Shown one piece after another: positions 15,709 through 24,529 of a stretch of 64,000 nucleotides of DNA (position 1 is its first letter; each line of letters starts with the position of its first letter). Below the pieces are notes generated by a model, which searched no databases, was not told the origin of the DNA, and saw only the letters and a program-made list of their open reading frames with translations. Position numbers and translations under genes: made by a program. Source of the DNA: DATARN01 sp036264135 (GTDB taxonomy: Bacteria; Actinomycetota; Acidimicrobiia; Acidimicrobiales; Palsa-688); contig DATARN010000094.1 of NCBI GenBank assembly GCA_036264135.1, positions 1-64,000 of the forward strand, written 5' to 3'.

Positions 15709-17175
15709 ATGACGGCCGTGACTACGAGCGTCTGGGAGATGCGGCAGCGCGCCTTCGTCGAGCGCCTCACCCGCGATGGCGTGGCCGGCCTCGAGACCGG
15801 GACGATGGTGGTCATCCCGTCGCTCACCTTCTCGCAGGCCGAGCTGGCCAAGATCACCGGTGTCGTGCGATACGAGGAGCGCCTCCTCTACATGCTCCTG
15901 CAACTCCGCCAGCCCGACCTGGAGATGGTGTACGTGACGTCGCTCACCGTCGATCCGGCGGTGGTCGACTACTACCTGCGATTTCTCCCCGACCCGGCCG
16001 ACGCCCGGCGCCGGCTGCGGCTGGTCGCCATCCAGGACGACGAGGTGAAACCCCTCACCGAGAAGTTGCTCCGCCGGCCCGACACCCTGGATCGGTTGCG
16101 TGCCCTGGCGGGCAACCCGGACCAGGCCTACCTCATCAGCTTCAACGTCACCGAGCACGAGCAGGCGCTGGCCGAGGCCTTGGGCCTCCCGCTGTTCGGT
16201 TCCCCGCCCCATCTCGCCTGGCTCGGTTCCAAGACGGGTTCCCGGCGCAGCGCCCGCCAGGCCGGGACGAGGGTGCTGGAAGGAAGGGAAGATCTGTGGA
16301 GCCTCCGGGACATCGAGCGGGCGATGGAGCTCATCCGGGCCCACGCCCCCCACGCCGAAGCGGTCGTCGTGAAGCTCAACTACGGCTTCGCCGGCCAGGG
16401 CAACGCCATCGTGGAGCTGGAACGGCCCGTCACGTCGCTGGTCGAGTCGCGGACCGTGTTCTGTGCCACCAACGAGAACTGGGCGTCGTTCGAGGCGAAG
16501 ATCGCCGCCGATGGCGCCATCGTGGAGGAGCTGGTGCGCCACGAGGAGATGGTGTCGCCGAGCGTCCAGTTGCGGGTCCTTCCCGGCTCGCCGGTCGAGA
16601 TCCTCTCGACCCATGACCAGATCCTCACCGGGCCGGAAGGGCATGTGTACTTCGGCTGCCGCTTCCCCGCCGATCCGTCCTACCGCCTCGTCATCCAGGA
16701 GGCGGCGATCAAGGTCGGGGAGGTGCTGGCCGCCCAGGGGGTGATCGGCAGCTTCGGGATCGATTTCCTGGTGGCTCCCGGCCGGCGGGGCAACGCGGTG
16801 TACGTCAGCGAGATCAACCTTCGGATGGGCGGCACGACCCACCCCTTCTGGATGGCCCGACTGGCGACCGGAGGGCGGTACGACCGGGCGAGCGGCGAGC
16901 TCATGTCCCCGACGGGACCCAGGCGCTACGTGGCCACCGACAACCTGCACGCCCCGGCGCTGGTCGGCGCCTCCCCCGAGCAGGTGATCGCCGCCATCGA
17001 CGACGCCGGACTGGGCTTCGACCCGAGCACCGGGGCGGGTGCCTGCCTGCACCTGCTCGGCGCCCTCGAGCGCTACGGAAAGATGGGCGTCACCTGCATC
17101 GCCGACAGCTTGGAAGCGGCGGAAGGCCTGTATCAGGCGGTCGTCGCCGTATGCGCCACCCTCAACAGGGTCTGA
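15709..17175 (+). CDS. PGM1-like ATP-grasp peptide ligase
   Basis: 488 residues. The N-terminal third (MVVIPSLTFSQAEL, then YEERLLYMLLQLRQPDLEMVYVTS) and the central ATP-grasp region match the family of PGM1, the ligase that couples a nonproteinogenic amino acid to peptides in pheganomycin biosynthesis. ATP-grasp features: AVVVKLNYGFAGQGNAIVEL (phosphate-binding loop region), GAIVEELVRHEEM, SFGIDFLVA and VYVSEINLRMGGTTHPFW with the metal-binding Glu and Asn. Substrates are unknown: no precursor peptide or amino-acid-modifying gene is nearby. The convergent MFS exporter downstream may or may not be related. Confidence 0.8.
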   Translation: MTAVTTSVWEMRQRAFVERLTRDGVAGLETGTMVVIPSLTFSQAELAKITGVVRYEERLLYMLLQLRQPDLEMVYVTSLTVDPAVVDYYLRFLPDPADARRRLRLVAIQDDEVKPLTEKLLRRPDTLDRLRALAGNPDQAYLISFNVTEHEQALAEALGLPLFGSPPHLAWLGSKTGSRRSARQAGTRVLEGREDLWSLRDIERAMELIRAHAPHAEAVVVKLNYGFAGQGNAIVELERPVTSLVESRTVFCATNENWASFEAKIAADGAIVEELVRHEEMVSPSVQLRVLPGSPVEILSTHDQILTGPEGHVYFGCRFPADPSYRLVIQEAAIKVGEVLAAQGVIGSFGIDFLVAPGRRGNAVYVSEINLRMGGTTHPFWMARLATGGRYDRASGELMSPTGPRRYVATDNLHAPALVGASPEQVIAAIDDAGLGFDPSTGAGACLHLLGALERYGKMGVTCIADSLEAAEGLYQAVVAVCATLNRV

Positions 17176-17292
17176 ACGGGGCGCCGGCGCCGTGCCCTCC
17201 GAGGTTGGGGCGTGAAAGTGTCGTCGAGGCGGACCCCAACTCGCCGCAAGGTCACCGCTCGGCCGCCGCCCCGAGGGAAAAGCGGGCGCCGG

Positions 17293-18519
17293 CTACGGGA
17301 CCGAGGTGGATTGGCGCCACAGCGCCGGCACCCGCCACGCCGCCACCGCCAAGCCGGCGATGCACAGCAGTCCGCCCGACCACACCGCGAACTGGGGGCC
17401 GCCGATGGCCGCGGCCACGCCGGCCTCGGTGTCGCCCAGGCGGGGGCCGCCGGTCACGACCGCCACGTAGGTTCCCGATAGCCGGCCCTGGAGGTGCTCG
17501 GGCACCGTGGTCTGCAGGATGGAGCCGCGGAACACCGCCGAGATCATGTCGGCCGCCCCGGCGACGGCCAGCAGGACGAGGGCGAGCCAGAACACCCGGA
17601 CGAACCCGAAGGCGGCGATCGCCACGCCCCATCCCAGGACCGCCACGATGACCGCGCGGCCCTGGCGGCGCACCCGCCCGACCCAGCCGGTGAAGATGGC
17701 GCCCACCAGGGCGCCGGCGCCGGGAGCGGCGTAGAGGAGCCCGAGGGTCGTGCCGCCCCCGTGGTACACGGTGAGGGCGAGGGCGGGAAAGACGACCCGG
17801 GGCATCCCGAAGATCATGGCGTCGAGGTCGATGAGGTAGGTCGCCGCCAGCACCCGCTGGTCCTTCAGGTAGCGCAGCCCCTCCAGCACCGATGCCAGCC
17901 CGGCGCGCCCGCTGCTGCCCCGGGGCACCAGAGGCGGGAGCCGCACCGTCACCACGAACGTCAGCACCAAGAAGGCCACGTCCAGCCAGAACACGCCGGC
18001 CACACCGACGGAGCCGATGAGGACCCCGGCAACCGTGGGCCCCACGATCAGCGAGGCCTGGAAGACGATCTGTTGCAGCGCCAGCGCGGCGGGGAGCTCG
18101 TCGAGCGGCAAGACCATCGGAACCGTTGCCCGTTCCGTTGCCAGCTGGATCCCCTGGACGCCGGCGGTGATCGCGCTGAAGACGAACAGGGGCCACACCT
18201 GGGCATGAGAAAGCGAGGCGTTGACGGCCAGGGCCACGCTGGAGAGGGCGAGAACGCACACCGTGATCACCAGCAGCCGCCGGCGGTCCATGGCGTCGGC
18301 GACCGCCCCGCCCCAGAGCGTGCCCACGAGGAGTGGGACCAGCTGGCCCAGGCTGATCAGGCCCACGACCAGGGAAGAGCCGGTGAGCCGGTAGGCCTGG
18401 TAGGCCACCGCCACCACCGTTCCCTGCGCCCCCAGGTTGAGCAACGCCTGGCCCGTCAGGATCCGCCGGTAATCGGGATGACGGCGCACCGGCGTCACGT
18501 CGGCCAACAGCCTCTTCAC
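17293..18519 (-). CDS. MFS transporter (EntS-like exporter group)
   Basis: 408 residues with about 12 hydrophobic segments and major-facilitator features, including the motif-A-like loop GGAVADAMDRRRLLVITV between helices 2 and 3 and a repeated TGWVGRVRRQGRAVIV loop in the second half. The overall pattern resembles siderophore or drug exporters of the EntS type. The GTG start (VKRLLADVTPVRRHPDYRR) gives the usual short cytosolic N-terminus; an upstream start would add residues unlike a transporter. It converges on the ligase gene across 117 bp. Confidence 0.85.
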   Translation of the reverse strand: MKRLLADVTPVRRHPDYRRILTGQALLNLGAQGTVVAVAYQAYRLTGSSLVVGLISLGQLVPLLVGTLWGGAVADAMDRRRLLVITVCVLALSSVALAVNASLSHAQVWPLFVFSAITAGVQGIQLATERATVPMVLPLDELPAALALQQIVFQASLIVGPTVAGVLIGSVGVAGVFWLDVAFLVLTFVVTVRLPPLVPRGSSGRAGLASVLEGLRYLKDQRVLAATYLIDLDAMIFGMPRVVFPALALTVYHGGGTTLGLLYAAPGAGALVGAIFTGWVGRVRRQGRAVIVAVLGWGVAIAAFGFVRVFWLALVLLAVAGAADMISAVFRGSILQTTVPEHLQGRLSGTYVAVVTGGPRLGDTEAGVAAAIGGPQFAVWSGGLLCIAGLAVAAWRVPALWRQSTSVP

Positions 18520-18639
18520 CGGCCGATGGTAACGGCCCTCCCCGGGCAAAAGCCCCCAAAACACCCCCCGGCGTCATCCGGGGCCCGGCCCGGCTCCGTA
18601 GACCGGCTGTTCGAGCCATGAACCCGCCTGGAGGCCGCC

Positions 18640-19083
18640 GTGAGTGCAGTGCGCGTCGAGAACACCAACAAGCATCTCCCCCTGAGCTACAACCAGATGT
18701 TCGGGTACATCTTCGCCATCGTGTACCTGGCGGTCGGCTTCGCCGGCTTCGCCGCCACCAAGGGAGTGGACTTCACGGCGAGGGTCGGGGGCCGGGAGCT
18801 GCACTGGTTCAGCGTCAATCCCCTCCACAATCTGGTCCACCTCGCCGTCGGCACCCTCTTCCTGGTCTCCGCCTTCGCCGGGCCGGCGGCGTCTCGCCGG
18901 GTGAACCTGCTGGTCGGCGCGGTGTACCTGGCGCTCGGGCTGGTCGGCCCCCTCGTGGTGGGCTCCAGCGCCAACATCCTGGGTCTCAACCTGCCGGACC
19001 ACCTGCTCCACCTGGTGACGGGCGTGACGGCGTTGACGGTGGCCATCGTCCTGGGCAGTAGGGACGAGCTGCAGGTCGCCTGA
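18640..19083 (+). CDS. DUF4383 membrane protein
   Basis: 147 residues with four hydrophobic helices and the DUF4383 pattern: a first helix of YIFAIVYLAVGFAGF, NPLHNLVHLAVGTLFL between helices 1 and 2, and GLNLPDHLLHLVTGVTALTVAIV at the end. The repeated N-x-x-H-x-x-x-H residues are characteristic. Function unknown; common in Actinobacteria. Starts with GTG and is divergent from the MFS gene (120-bp gap, no clear promoter boxes). It lies 29 nt before the next membrane protein and is probably co-transcribed with it. Confidence 0.85.
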   Translation: MSAVRVENTNKHLPLSYNQMFGYIFAIVYLAVGFAGFAATKGVDFTARVGGRELHWFSVNPLHNLVHLAVGTLFLVSAFAGPAASRRVNLLVGAVYLALGLVGPLVVGSSANILGLNLPDHLLHLVTGVTALTVAIVLGSRDELQVA

Positions 19084-19112
19084 GGCCGTCGGGACCGGGG
19101 GCCGCGGTCGCC

Positions 19113-20201
19113 ATGGCCCGCCGCGTCTTCGCCGTCGTGGTCAGCGCGGTGGTCGGGCTGATCGCGCTGGCCCCGCCGGCGTCGGCCCACACCGTGTCGG
19201 GCGTGGGCGCCACGAACTGGCGGACCACCATCGGCCCCGTTTCCCCGCCCGTGCCCGGACTGAGGGTCCGGGTGGTGGAGAACGGCAGCCGCCTCGAGCT
19301 CGTCAACCACGGCCCCGACGTGGTCGTGTTCGGGTACCAGGGCGAGCCCTACCTTCGGGTCGGGCCGGCGGGCGTGTTCATCAACACCCGCTCGCCGGCC
19401 GCCTACCTGAACTGCAGCCGCACCGGCTGCCCCGTTCCGGCGACCGCCGACGCCACCGCCGCCCCCGAATGGCAGCGGTTCTCGACCGGCCAGACGGTGC
19501 GGTGGCACGATCACCGCATCCACTGGATGGGCCAGCAGCTGCCGCCCGACGTGGCCCGGGCGCCCGGCGTGGCCCGCACCGAGTTCCACTGGACGGTCAC
19601 CATGGCCCAGGGCGCCACCGCCGTGGCCGCGACCGGCGCCCTCACCTGGGTGCCCGGCACCAGCCCGGTGCCGTGGCTCGCCCTGGCGCTGGTCCTCGCC
19701 GCCGGCGTCGCCGTCGCCCGGTCGTGGCGCTGGCTGGCGGTCGCCGCCGGCGTGGTGACCGCGGTGGACTTCGCCCACGCGGTAGGGGTGGCGTGGTTCT
19801 GGGCGGGAGGCTGGGCCGTCAAGGTGGCCCAGCTGCTCGAGGGCAGCTCCTACCAGCTGCCCGGGTGGATCCTGGGCGCCCTGGCGGTGCGGCTGCTGCT
19901 GCGGGGGCGGAGCCGGGGCCGGCCGGCGGCGATCATCGCCGGCGCCTCGGCGCTGGTGTTCACCGGCCTGCTCGACCTGACCGTGCTGTCCCGCTCCGAG
20001 GCGCCGTTCGCCGGCTCGATCGGTCTCGACCGGGTGGCCGTGGCGGCCTGCCTGGGCCTCGGGCTGGGGCTGGTCGCCGGCGGCGTGAGGCTCCTCGCCG
20101 CCGAGCGGGTGCGTGTCGACTACCTCGACGACGACGACGAGGATGGGGAAAGGGCGCCGGACGCCGCCCCGGCCGCGGTGGTCCCCCTCGCCGTCAGCTG
20201 A
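19113..20201 (+). CDS. secreted/membrane protein with five C-terminal helices
   Basis: 362 residues: a signal peptide (RRVFAVVVSAVVGLIALAPPASA, cleaved after about residue 25), an extracellular beta-rich part to about residue 185 containing two Cys (NCSRTGCP) and a His-rich WHDHRIHWM stretch, then about five membrane helices and an acidic tail (DYLDDDDEDGE). The cleaved HTVSG N-terminus resembles copper-binding CopC-like domains, but the metal-site residues cannot be confirmed. No family is firmly recognised. Its stop abuts the thiolase stop with no gap. Confidence 0.7.
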   Translation: MARRVFAVVVSAVVGLIALAPPASAHTVSGVGATNWRTTIGPVSPPVPGLRVRVVENGSRLELVNHGPDVVVFGYQGEPYLRVGPAGVFINTRSPAAYLNCSRTGCPVPATADATAAPEWQRFSTGQTVRWHDHRIHWMGQQLPPDVARAPGVARTEFHWTVTMAQGATAVAATGALTWVPGTSPVPWLALALVLAAGVAVARSWRWLAVAAGVVTAVDFAHAVGVAWFWAGGWAVKVAQLLEGSSYQLPGWILGALAVRLLLRGRSRGRPAAIIAGASALVFTGLLDLTVLSRSEAPFAGSIGLDRVAVAACLGLGLGLVAGGVRLLAAERVRVDYLDDDDEDGERAPDAAPAAVVPLAVS

Positions 20202-21422
20202 CTACGAGAGGCGCTCGAGGATCATGGCCATTCCCTGACCCCCGCCCACGCACATGGTCTCGAGACCAATGTGACCGTCGTGGAACTGCAGCGAGTTGAT
20301 GAGGGTGGTGGCGATGCGGGCACCGGTCATGCCGAAGGGATGGCCGACGGCGATGGCGCCGCCGTTGACGTTCAGCTTGGCGACATCGATCCCCAGATCC
20401 TCCGCTGAGGGGATTACCTGGGCGGCGAACGCCTCATTGATCTCGACCAGGTCGATGTCGTCGATCGTCATGCCCGCCCGGGCCAGCGCCTGGCGGGACG
20501 CCTCGACCGGGCCCAACCCCATGATCTCCGGCGACAGGCCACTCACGCCGGTGGCCACGATGCGGGCCAGCGGCGTCAGCCCGAGCTGCGCCGCCTTGGT
20601 ATCGCTCATGACGATGAGGGCGGCGGCGCCGTCGTTGAGCGGGCAGCAGTTGCCGGCGGTCACCGTGCCGTCGGGCCGGAACACCGGCTTCAGCTGTGAC
20701 ACCCGCTCCAACGTGGTACCCGGGCGGGGGCCGTCGTCGGCGCTGACGACGCTCCCGTCCGGGAGAGTGATGGGGGTGATGTCGTGCTCCCAGAACCCGT
20801 TCTTCAGGGCCTCCTCGGCCCGGTTCTGGCTGCGCACCCCGAAAGCGTCCTGGGCCTCCCGGGAGACATGGCGGATCTCGGCGACGTTCTCCGCCGTCTG
20901 CCCCATGGCGATGTAGATGTCGGGAAGCCGATCCTCGTCCCGAGGGTCGACCCACTGCCGGCCGCCGCCCAGCGCCCGCTCCTCGGTGATGGCGATGGCG
21001 CCCTCGAACACGGGATTTTGCGTGTCGGGCAGGGTGTCGGAGGAGCCCTTGACGAAGCGGCTGACCGTTTCCACGCCGGCGGAGATGAACACGTCGCCCT
21101 CCCCCGCCTTGATGGCGTGATAGGCCATCCGGGTCGTCTGGAGGCTGGAGGCGCAATACCGGGTGACGGTGGTGCCCGGCAGGTGGTCGTAGCCCAGGAG
21201 GACCGCGACGACCCGACCCAGGTTGAACCCCTGCTCGCCGCCCGGCAGGCCGCAGCCGAGCATCAGGTCGTCGATCTCTTTGGGGTCCAGTTGCGGGACC
21301 CGGTCGAGGGCGGCCCGGACCATCTGGACGGTGAGGTCGTCGGGACGAATCGAGACCAGCGAGCCCTTGAAGGCCCGGCCGATGGGCGAACGAACCGCGG
21401 CCACGATCACTGCCTCAGGCAT
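20202..21422 (-). CDS. thiolase (acetyl-CoA C-acyltransferase)
   Basis: 406 residues of the thiolase family, acting in fatty-acid beta-oxidation or acetoacetyl-CoA synthesis. Catalytic residues: nucleophilic Cys90 in RYCASSLQTT, then NGGAIAVGHPFGMTGAR with the active His, and CVGGGQGMAMI with the second Cys. The ATG at 21422 is chosen because AAAGGGG lies 5 nt upstream. A TTG further up would place this site inside the coding sequence. Degradative versus biosynthetic role cannot be decided; no other beta-oxidation gene is adjacent. An alpha/beta hydrolase and a MerR regulator lie upstream on the same strand, 38 nt away. Confidence 0.92.
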   Translation of the reverse strand: MPEAVIVAAVRSPIGRAFKGSLVSIRPDDLTVQMVRAALDRVPQLDPKEIDDLMLGCGLPGGEQGFNLGRVVAVLLGYDHLPGTTVTRYCASSLQTTRMAYHAIKAGEGDVFISAGVETVSRFVKGSSDTLPDTQNPVFEGAIAITEERALGGGRQWVDPRDEDRLPDIYIAMGQTAENVAEIRHVSREAQDAFGVRSQNRAEEALKNGFWEHDITPITLPDGSVVSADDGPRPGTTLERVSQLKPVFRPDGTVTAGNCCPLNDGAAALIVMSDTKAAQLGLTPLARIVATGVSGLSPEIMGLGPVEASRQALARAGMTIDDIDLVEINEAFAAQVIPSAEDLGIDVAKLNVNGGAIAVGHPFGMTGARIATTLINSLQFHDGHIGLETMCVGGGQGMAMILERLS

Positions 21423-21460
21423 GCCATCCCCTTTGGTCAAGAATGTTACTCACTGGTAGC

Positions 21461-22393
21461 TTACCGCGCCGGGCGAGGAACAGCGGCCGCCGCCGCCTGG
21501 CGCAGCGCCTTTTGGAACGCGGCGTCGGTGGCCGACGCCGGCTCGGTGGTGGCCAGGAAGTCGGCGATCACCGCCGCCAGCCGGGGCCCGTCCTGGAGGG
21601 GCAGGAAGTGCCCCACACCGGGGAGGATCTCCAGCCGGCTTCCGGGCATGGCCTCATGGGCGGCGTGGGCGTGGGCGACCGGGATGACGGTGTCGCTGTC
21701 GCCCCACACGATCAGGGTGGGAATGGCGGCGGCCAGATACAGCTTCTCGGTGGCGCTGACCCGCTGGCCGGCCAGGTCGATGACCTCGCGCACGGTGCTG
21801 ATGAACGCCGCTCGGCCGGCGCTTGACGTCAAGGCGGTGTAGTTGTCCCACATCTCGACCCGGGCGTCGTCGACCCGCAGACCGAGGCGGCCCAGCCCCC
21901 GCCCCAGGGAGCTCAGCAAGGCATGGCCCCGGGCGCTGAGCACCAGGGGCATGACCAGCTCGGCGCCGGGAATGGCGACCGCCCGCAAGAAAATGGAGAC
22001 CTCCCGGCCCAGGCCGCCGCTGGCCACCAGGACCAGGCGCTGGCAGCGTTCGGGGAACTGGTAGGCCAGCTGCATGGCGATGCCGCCGCCGAAGGAGTGG
22101 CCCACGAACGTGGCCCGGTCCATGTCGAGGGTGACCATGACGTCGCGGATCATGCTGGCCTGGGCGCCGAGCGAATAGTCGCCGCGCCCCTTGGCCGACT
22201 CGCCGTGGCCCAGCAGGTCGACCGCCAGCACCCGGTAGTGCTCGGCCAGGCGGGGGCCGACCAGCCGCCACGTCGCCGAGCTGCTGGCGACGCCGTGGAT
22301 CAGGACGACGGCCGGCCCTTCGCCGGCCAGGCGGTAGCCGACCTGTTGGCCGTTGATGGTCAGGTGCCGGGTGGCGAAGCCGGGATCGGTCAC
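21461..22393 (-). CDS. alpha/beta hydrolase
   Basis: 310 residues with a complete catalytic triad pattern: oxyanion turn VVLIHGVASSS, nucleophile Ser in FVGHSFGGGIAMQLA, Asp in VWGDSDTVIPVAHAH and His in LPGVGHFLPLQDGP. The substrate is unknown. The GTG start overlaps the stop of the MerR regulator (GTGA), so the regulator probably controls this gene and itself. Confidence 0.9.
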   Translation of the reverse strand: MTDPGFATRHLTINGQQVGYRLAGEGPAVVLIHGVASSSATWRLVGPRLAEHYRVLAVDLLGHGESAKGRGDYSLGAQASMIRDVMVTLDMDRATFVGHSFGGGIAMQLAYQFPERCQRLVLVASGGLGREVSIFLRAVAIPGAELVMPLVLSARGHALLSSLGRGLGRLGLRVDDARVEMWDNYTALTSSAGRAAFISTVREVIDLAGQRVSATEKLYLAAAIPTLIVWGDSDTVIPVAHAHAAHEAMPGSRLEILPGVGHFLPLQDGPRLAAVIADFLATTEPASATDAAFQKALRQAAAAAVPRPAR

Positions 22394-23151
22394 GCCGGGC
22401 GCTCCCGGCTGAGCTGGGCGGTCAGCGTGCCGTCGGCGACCAGGCGGCTCATGGCCCGCTCCACCTCGGCGGTGAAGATGAGCCGGGTCGCCTCCCCGCC
22501 GGTGACCCGCACGCCCTCGAAGGCGGCGGCCAGCCCGTCGGGGGTACCGCTCCGCCCGAAGCCGTCCCCGGCCCGGTCGACGATGAGTTTGGCCAGCTCG
22601 GCCACCGCCTGGGCCAGCCGGCGCCGCAGGATGGCGGCGGCCGCCGCCGAGGTAGTGAAGTCGACGCCGGCGTCGTCGAGGGCGAGGGCGGCGTCGAGCA
22701 GTCCGGGGCTCAGGGCCATGTAGGTCGTCGCCGCGCCCTCGCCCTGGGGGGTCAGGAGGCCGGAGCGCTCGAGTTCGGCCAGGGTGCCGGGGCGCCGGCC
22801 GGCCAGGAGCGCCGCCACCTCCCCGGCCGAGTAGGGCCGTGGGACGTCGTCGGACCACGGCTGGGTCAGCTGGTCGCCGAGGCCCAGCCATTCCCGCACC
22901 GTCACCTCGCCGTCGCCGATGCTGATCAGCTCCCGGATGGCGGAAAGTTGCAGGCCGCGATCCTGCAGCTCGCCGATCAACCGCAGCCGGGCCACGTGAT
23001 CGCCCGAGTACAACGACACCCGTCCCTGGCGTTGGGGCCGGGGCAGCACGCCCTTGGTCTGGTACAGCCGGATGGTGCGGCTCGGTACGCCGCTGGCAGC
23101 GGCCAACTGGTCGATGGTGAGCCACGACGAAACGGTGGTGGTCGCGGTCAT
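22390..23151 (-). CDS. MerR-family transcriptional regulator (effector-binding type)
   Basis: 253 residues. The N-terminal winged helix (LTIDQLAAASGVPSRTIRLY, LPRPQRQGRVSLYSGDHVARL) is followed by a dimerisation helix and a long C-terminal part of about 150 residues of unknown ligand. There are no metal-binding Cys pairs, so an organic effector is likelier than a metal. The ATG at 23151 immediately follows the HTH-proximal sequence. A perfect dyad 8 nt upstream is a plausible operator for autoregulation. Co-translated with the hydrolase. Confidence 0.88.
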   Translation of the reverse strand: MTATTTVSSWLTIDQLAAASGVPSRTIRLYQTKGVLPRPQRQGRVSLYSGDHVARLRLIGELQDRGLQLSAIRELISIGDGEVTVREWLGLGDQLTQPWSDDVPRPYSAGEVAALLAGRRPGTLAELERSGLLTPQGEGAATTYMALSPGLLDAALALDDAGVDFTTSAAAAAILRRRLAQAVAELAKLIVDRAGDGFGRSGTPDGLAAAFEGVRVTGGEATRLIFTAEVERAMSRLVADGTLTAQLSRERPA

Positions 23152-23158
23152 ATGACAA

Positions 23159-23173
23159 CTGTAACTGTTACAG
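23159..23173. promoter_or_regulatory. palindromic operator upstream of the MerR gene
   Basis: CTGTAAC-T-GTTACAG, a perfect 7+7 inverted repeat with a 1-nt centre, flanked by AACTG/CAGTT remnants. It lies 8 nt from the merR start codon in the 125-bp divergent gap before the DUF2752 gene. MerR-family proteins bind such short dyads, and an AT-containing palindrome in this GC-rich DNA is unlikely by chance. Which gene it controls is inferred. Confidence 0.55.
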
Positions 23174-23276
23174 CTGCAGTTGGCATCCATCAGTCGCCTT
23201 TGCCCGCCCACGCCACCGGCGGTGGCCTGCCACTCGCTGCCCCCCGGCGCTGCCCGCACGGTTCTAGCCTGGCCCG

Positions 23277-23684
23277 GTGGCCCCCGCTCCGCCCCTCGGG
23301 TCGGTCCCGTCCCTACGCCAGCGGGTGGTGGCCGCCCGCATGGACGTCGAGTTCGGCCCGCTGCGCTGGGCGGGCGCCGGCATGCTGGCCCTGGGCGTGG
23401 TCCTCCCCCACCTGCCCGGCAACCCCGGCTTGCCCTGCCCGCTACGCACCGTGACGGGCGTGCCGTGCCCCTTCTGCGGGTTGACCACCAGCGTCAAGGC
23501 GGTGCTCCACGGCAACGGCCGCGCCGCCTGGGGGGCCAACCCCTTCGGCCTGCTGGTGGTGGCCCTGGCTGTGGCCCTGGTGGTGCGACCCGGTTGGCGG
23601 CGGGCCAGCGTGCCCACCGTGCTGGTCCTGGCGGGCGTGGCCCTGTCCTGGCTGTTCGAGCTGCACCGGTACCACTTCCTCTAG
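23277..23684 (+). CDS. DUF2752 membrane protein
   Basis: 135 residues with three hydrophobic helices and the DUF2752 signature: CPLRTVTGVPCPFCGLTTSVKAVLHGN, here split as PCPLRTVTGVPCPFCGLTTS. The four Cys and the conserved GLT are characteristic, and metal or lipid binding has not been shown. GTG start at 23277. Linked to the next gene by 20 nt. Function unknown. Confidence 0.82.
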   Translation: MAPAPPLGSVPSLRQRVVAARMDVEFGPLRWAGAGMLALGVVLPHLPGNPGLPCPLRTVTGVPCPFCGLTTSVKAVLHGNGRAAWGANPFGLLVVALAVALVVRPGWRRASVPTVLVLAGVALSWLFELHRYHFL

Positions 23685-23704
23685 GCGCCGACCGGCGACC
23701 GAGC

Positions 23705-24529
23705 ATGACGTCCGTACTGATCGTCGCCATCGTGATCATTGCCATCGCGCTGACGGTGCGGTCCGCCCGCCGGGCCTTGGCCGAGCGGGACGCCGTCGAT
23801 CGCCACCACCGCACCTTGGACCTGCTGGGCAGCCTGGCGGAACGGCCGGAACCCGTCGCTCCCCCCGGGGCGCCGCCGACGCGGGAACCACCGGGGCGCC
23901 CTCGTCGACCTCGCCGTCCGCTCGATGCCGCTCGCCCGATCGTTCCCCCCATTCCCCCGCCGGTTGTTGCACCGGTGGATCCGCCGGTGGATGCCGCCCT
24001 CGCCCGGGGGTACCAGCCCCGGCACCGCGCCGCCCGGCCCCGTCGCCGACCGGCACTGCTGGTCGCCGGCGTCGTCCTGTTGGCCGGGATCGCGGTGGCG
24101 GCCGGCGCCCTGCTGCGCGCCGGCCGGAACTCCGGTCGGCCGGCGACCGCCTCGGGGACGCAGAAGCCGACGACGACCGCCCGCCCGGCGCCGACGACGG
24201 CCAGCACCGCCGTCGACGCCGCGGTGGTGCTGGTCACCAGCGACAGCCAGCAGGCCAGCTACACGGTGCGGCAGCCCTCGGCCGACATCGAACTGGTGGT
24301 GGCCCGGCCCTGCTGGGTGCAGATCCGCAGCGGCGGTACCAGCGGGCCGGTCGTGTTCGTGGGGACGTTGCGGGCCGGCGCTCGCCAGGCGGTGCCTACG
24401 ACCGGCGGCAGTACCGTGCTGCTCGGGAACCCGTCGGGGGTGTCGGTCGCGGTGAACGGGACCACCCTCGAGTTTCCCCGCCCGAGTGGCACCAAGCCAT
24501 TCACTTTGCGGTTTCAGCCTCCGGCCTAG
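23705..24529 (+). CDS. membrane protein with RodZ-C-like (DUF4115-type) extracellular domain
   Basis: 274 residues: a membrane helix at 4-19, a basic/Pro-rich cytosolic stretch of about 100 residues, a second helix at about 120-138, a Thr/Ala linker, and a C-terminal beta domain (about 175-274). The last matches the DUF4115 fold in pattern: PCWVQIRSGG, FVGTLRAGARQAVP, LLGNPSGVSVAVNGT. RodZ itself has an N-terminal HTH, absent here, so only the outer domain is shared. Overlaps the convergent gcvPB gene by 29 nt. Confidence 0.6.
   Translation: MTSVLIVAIVIIAIALTVRSARRALAERDAVDRHHRTLDLLGSLAERPEPVAPPGAPPTREPPGRPRRPRRPLDAARPIVPPIPPPVVAPVDPPVDAALARGYQPRHRAARPRRRPALLVAGVVLLAGIAVAAGALLRAGRNSGRPATASGTQKPTTTARPAPTTASTAVDAAVVLVTSDSQQASYTVRQPSADIELVVARPCWVQIRSGGTSGPVVFVGTLRAGARQAVPTTGGSTVLLGNPSGVSVAVNGTTLEFPRPSGTKPFTLRFQPPA

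Noticed and set aside
15541..17052. 503-aa minus-strand frame
   Set aside because: Shadow of the ATP-grasp ligase in an open antisense frame, common at this GC content.
17176..17292. Terminator between ligase and MFS genes
   Set aside because: Only generic GGCGCC-rich pairing, common in this composition; no specific stem-loop stands out.
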